In this document: positions 61,013 to 64,000 of the stretch, in pieces
Layout: each line of letters starts with the position of its first letter
How positions within the stretch are numbered: the stretch's first letter is position 1
NCBI RefSeq assembly: GCF_910592395.1
Contig: NC_088325.1
Coordinates: 11,846,109 to 11,910,108 of the forward strand
Reading direction: 5' to 3'
Length of the DNA stretch: 64,000 nt
Source of the DNA: Lineus longissimus
Lineage: Eukaryota; Nemertea; Pilidiophora; Heteronemertea; Lineidae
The notes under the pieces: model-generated
Seen by the model: only the letters and a program-made list of their open reading frames with translations
The model's database searches: none
Told to the model about the DNA's origin: nothing
Translations under genes and position numbers: made by a program

Positions 61013-64000
61013 GAGGCAACGTGATTTTACTGTTTTTTTTCTAAGGATAATGATTATTGCTGCTTCATATGGTAAAACCCATTGGACACCAATCACTGTT
61101 CATCCGTATAATCGTGGGTCAGTTATACACAATGCTGTCAAACAGTTATCAAGCGTCCAACTTCGCTGAAACTTGGTATCTGTAGTATCTTCACATCCGT
61201 CTACACAGGGTTGATGTTGATAGTTACATTCAGTACAATTGGAAATTTTCAAATTCAATCACAAATTTCAATTTTTTAACGAACAGCGTAGGCCTTTAAA
61301 CACATTGAAATCGAGTTGTTCTGATCTCCTTTGGCAGGTCCTAAATATAGATGGCCCTGATATTACAATTACTGACGGTTCCCGTTTCTAATGACACCCA
61401 TTTGAAGGGCAATTCAAATGTCATCCCAATGGCGGTACAGTTTAATTTGAATTCTACAAATATCTTGCCTTGAAGCCACTGTACCACTTCTTCGGTTTGA
61501 TCCAACTCAAGGAGACTGCAACTTTCTCTGTTAAATGTACAGAATTTCTAGTCAAATTGTGACGAAATGAACTGGACTGAAACTGTATTTCCATTGGTCT
61601 TCAACTAGGAAGGAAGTTTCAGTTTAAGTCAATTACTTCAGGTCAGGCATGTCAAGGAACAATTCTGTGTTGAGGGGAATGTTAGCCTTGTTTCTGGTTA
61701 AGGACTGTAGAGTAACTCATCAGATTAATTGGTGGTATTGCTCTAAAAGTAACAGGTTGTTAAGAAAGATTGGAGGAGTGGAATGGCTTTAAATGAGGGA
61801 CATGAGAGACGTACCGTAACCTAGGGGCAACAGACCAACTCGTTGTGGGGAGAGAACATCTTCTAACCTTCAGCACAGTTGGCATGCAATGTACTAATAA
61901 TTAAAAAAGAAAAGTATTTTATAGAAAGACATGGTAATCCAGGTATCTGCCTCAACACATCAAGCCCACATTCGCGCTTATTCAATAGAAGACCACAGAG
62001 AAGATTGGTTGTAATGTGAAATGCCTTTCTAACAATTTATGTTTAAGATATGGATGTACCACTATGTCAAACATACCTCCTTGGCCGGGTATTCCATAAG
62101 AGCGAAGTTTGACAATGAAAAAAGAAAATGAACTTATTCATAAAAGAACACAAACCAGCAGTTTACTGATAGACAATACAAGAAAAAGATGCAACCTTTT
62201 TGTTATCACAAACAAAGGCTTCCGCAACCCAAACAAGAGGGGGATGCCAGCCCACATCTACAAAGTTTGAAAGGAAGAGGAACCTTGCTGTTCAGATCTG
62301 CCCTTTGCCATAAGGAAACCCGGTGATGTTAAACCTCAAGCTAAGGCATAGAAAATTGTAGGTTTTTCAGAGAAAGGAGACAATGCTCTAGGTATCAAGA
62401 GAGAAACAAGATCTTGAGATAACATCCAGGTTAACGGATATAAGCCAGTTTGGTAACCTGCACTTATTTCTTCAAAGCCCTTGACAAAACGAATGCTTGG
62501 AATATTAAAAAAGAGTGAAAAAAAACAAGAATAGCTAATTTTTTCATCACACAAACAGGTTGTTAAAAATGTAAGCTCATCAACACCAATGATAAATTCC
62601 GTATTACATGTACATGCAGTTTTATCTCCTTCAAACATAGTTATGATGGCAAAAGCAAATCACAGAAAAGATACAACTGAGTAACAAAAGGCTATGTTAC
62701 AAAGTAAGAAAACGAATATCCATGATATCAGGGAAATACTTTTTGCCAGTTGGGGAAGGGAACAAGGGGAAGGGAACAGAAAGGAAAACAAATTTCTTTA
62801 AAAACTTGTTCCGTGCTGTACATCCAGTTCATTCGAAGTGACGTGTTCGAGAGACAACGCGGTGGTCACACAGCAACAGGCGAACAACCATGTCTTGATT
62901 TGACAAGAGGCAAAGATTGCTAACAAGGAGGGCAAACTGAAAGAGGTCTGCCGATAGGGTAGCTTTGCCAACAGCAGCATCCAACATAGACAATGGAGCA
63001 TACCAACTCTGCCGCAATTAGGACAGCCTCGTCAAACCTAGGAACCACACAGGGGACACAAAGTGGGGCTGTACGTAGAAGCAGTAACAGCCATAACTTT
63101 GATTCCCTTTGCTGTCATCTACCAGGAATCAGAGTGGATGATGCCATTTGGAGAAATGGTGAAACATTTCTAAAACTGATTTTTGATGGAAATGGTCAGC
63201 CATGGGCCCTCAGGAGTCACATGAGACCCACTCAGGAGATTCTGAGTCGTTTTAAGTGCTACTGCTGTAACAGTCAAGAAGAGCAGTGCAGCTCTAATTT
63301 ACTTTCTTACAAAACAGCTTCAAACCACTTCTTTATACATGTTAGACACAATTGTTTCATTTTATACATTTTATAATAAACCATTTGTGACATCATATTA
63401 TGCTTTCATAAACTTCAAACAATAAAAACCTTGAAGAGAATGTAGCACACTCCTCTGAGGATAAGTTGATACCATCTTCAAACTTCAAAAGATTTTCTGA
63501 TTATTCAGAGAATTCAAAGATTTAGAGCCCACATCTCTCCTGTTAAGAAACTGATTGTGATTGGTGAGAGTGAATTAAAACTATGAGTGAGTCTCGGGGC
63601 CCCTAACTCCAGAATCATAGGCAGTCGCATACGCCAGAGGTGGGACAGACAGAACTTGCACTTTTGCTCCCACCTCCTTCAGTTTGGAGGGGAAGCCCAA
63701 CAAGCATGAACTCCAAGTTCGACCTAATGACTCCCAAAAGAACCAACATCGTAATACAGAAGTCTAAGATAAATTCTTATTGTCGTCTTCATACATATTG
63801 TAGCAAGGTTCTACGAATCTTATCCTGGAAGGCGTGCATTCGTTTCACTCTGAGGTGATCGTATGAATAATGAAAGCCGCTACATAAAAGCCGTTATTTA
63901 TTATGGATGAAGTAAGTGTTGTTATCATCTTTTGTAATGAGGGGTAGGGTCTGTTGTGGTTCTTTTATGACATATTGGCATTTCGATCTCATGAGCTAAA
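61013..64000. other. non-coding stretch with open frames of unclear status
   Basis: The plus frame 62993-63376 starts at an ATG in a good context (gacaATGG) with a Ser/Thr/Asn-rich N terminus and ends 127 codons later. Overlapping minus frames (63017-62829, 63001-62798) are also open. No family or convincing splice pair, so none is called a gene. Confidence 0.35.

Noticed and set aside
1-64000. CRISPR arrays, bacterial operons, rRNA genes or integrated viral genes
   Set aside because: No spaced short repeats of that kind, no ribosomal RNA words, no polymerase, integrase or capsid motifs apart from the LINE remnant.

Overview
This window is animal (metazoan) nuclear DNA, not prokaryotic. It is AT-rich, there are no long coding frames, the coding sequence sits in short exons with GT/AG junctions, and about a dozen dispersed repeats are visible: tRNA-derived SINEs, a truncated LINE, short inverted-repeat DNA transposons, pearl/HINE-like elements, minisatellites and poly-G tracts. 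The repeat types, and the many TACATGTA and TAGGCCTA palindromes, resemble marine invertebrate genomes (lophotrochozoan or ambulacrarian). I cannot fix the phylum from sequence alone.

One gene is clearly recognisable. Near the left edge, on the minus strand, lie the first two coding exons of a Kirrel/Kirre/Roughest (irre cell-recognition module, IgSF) adhesion protein. Exon 4373..4310 carries the start codon and a signal peptide. A 731 bp intron follows, then exon 3578..3387 encodes the first half of the first Ig domain. Both junctions are phase 1 with consensus GTGAGT donors. The rest of the gene lies left of position 1. The start-codon exon is itself preceded by a strong 3' splice site, so at least one 5'UTR exon must lie further right. 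Much of the gene-poor remainder may therefore be first intron or promoter-distal DNA of this gene. Two minus-strand candidates for such upstream exons have good splice signals (10088..9946 and 42666..42596), but their linkage to the gene is inference.

Layout. 1-3386: intron of the kirrel-like gene, with two poly-G tracts. 3387-4373: kirrel exons. 4374-20064: non-coding DNA with SINEs, a 5'-truncated LINE (16.7-17.0 kb) and one candidate exon. 20065-21781: pearl/HINE-like element. 21782-35360: non-coding DNA with two related MITEs and weak exon candidates. 35361-37082: a second pearl/HINE-like element with 4-5 internal repeats of about 302 bp and an (ACG)19 tract. 37083-47752: solo ends, a SINE, two candidate exons and a possible Penelope-like fragment. 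47753-48574: degenerate array leading into nine near-identical 51 bp units. 48575-64000: mostly unannotatable DNA with several low-confidence exon candidates and repeat fragments.

Apart from the kirrel-like exons, no protein family could be assigned. The open frames of 100-198 codons seen elsewhere are explained by chance or by tandem repeats. Candidate exons are offered as testable hypotheses with low confidence.
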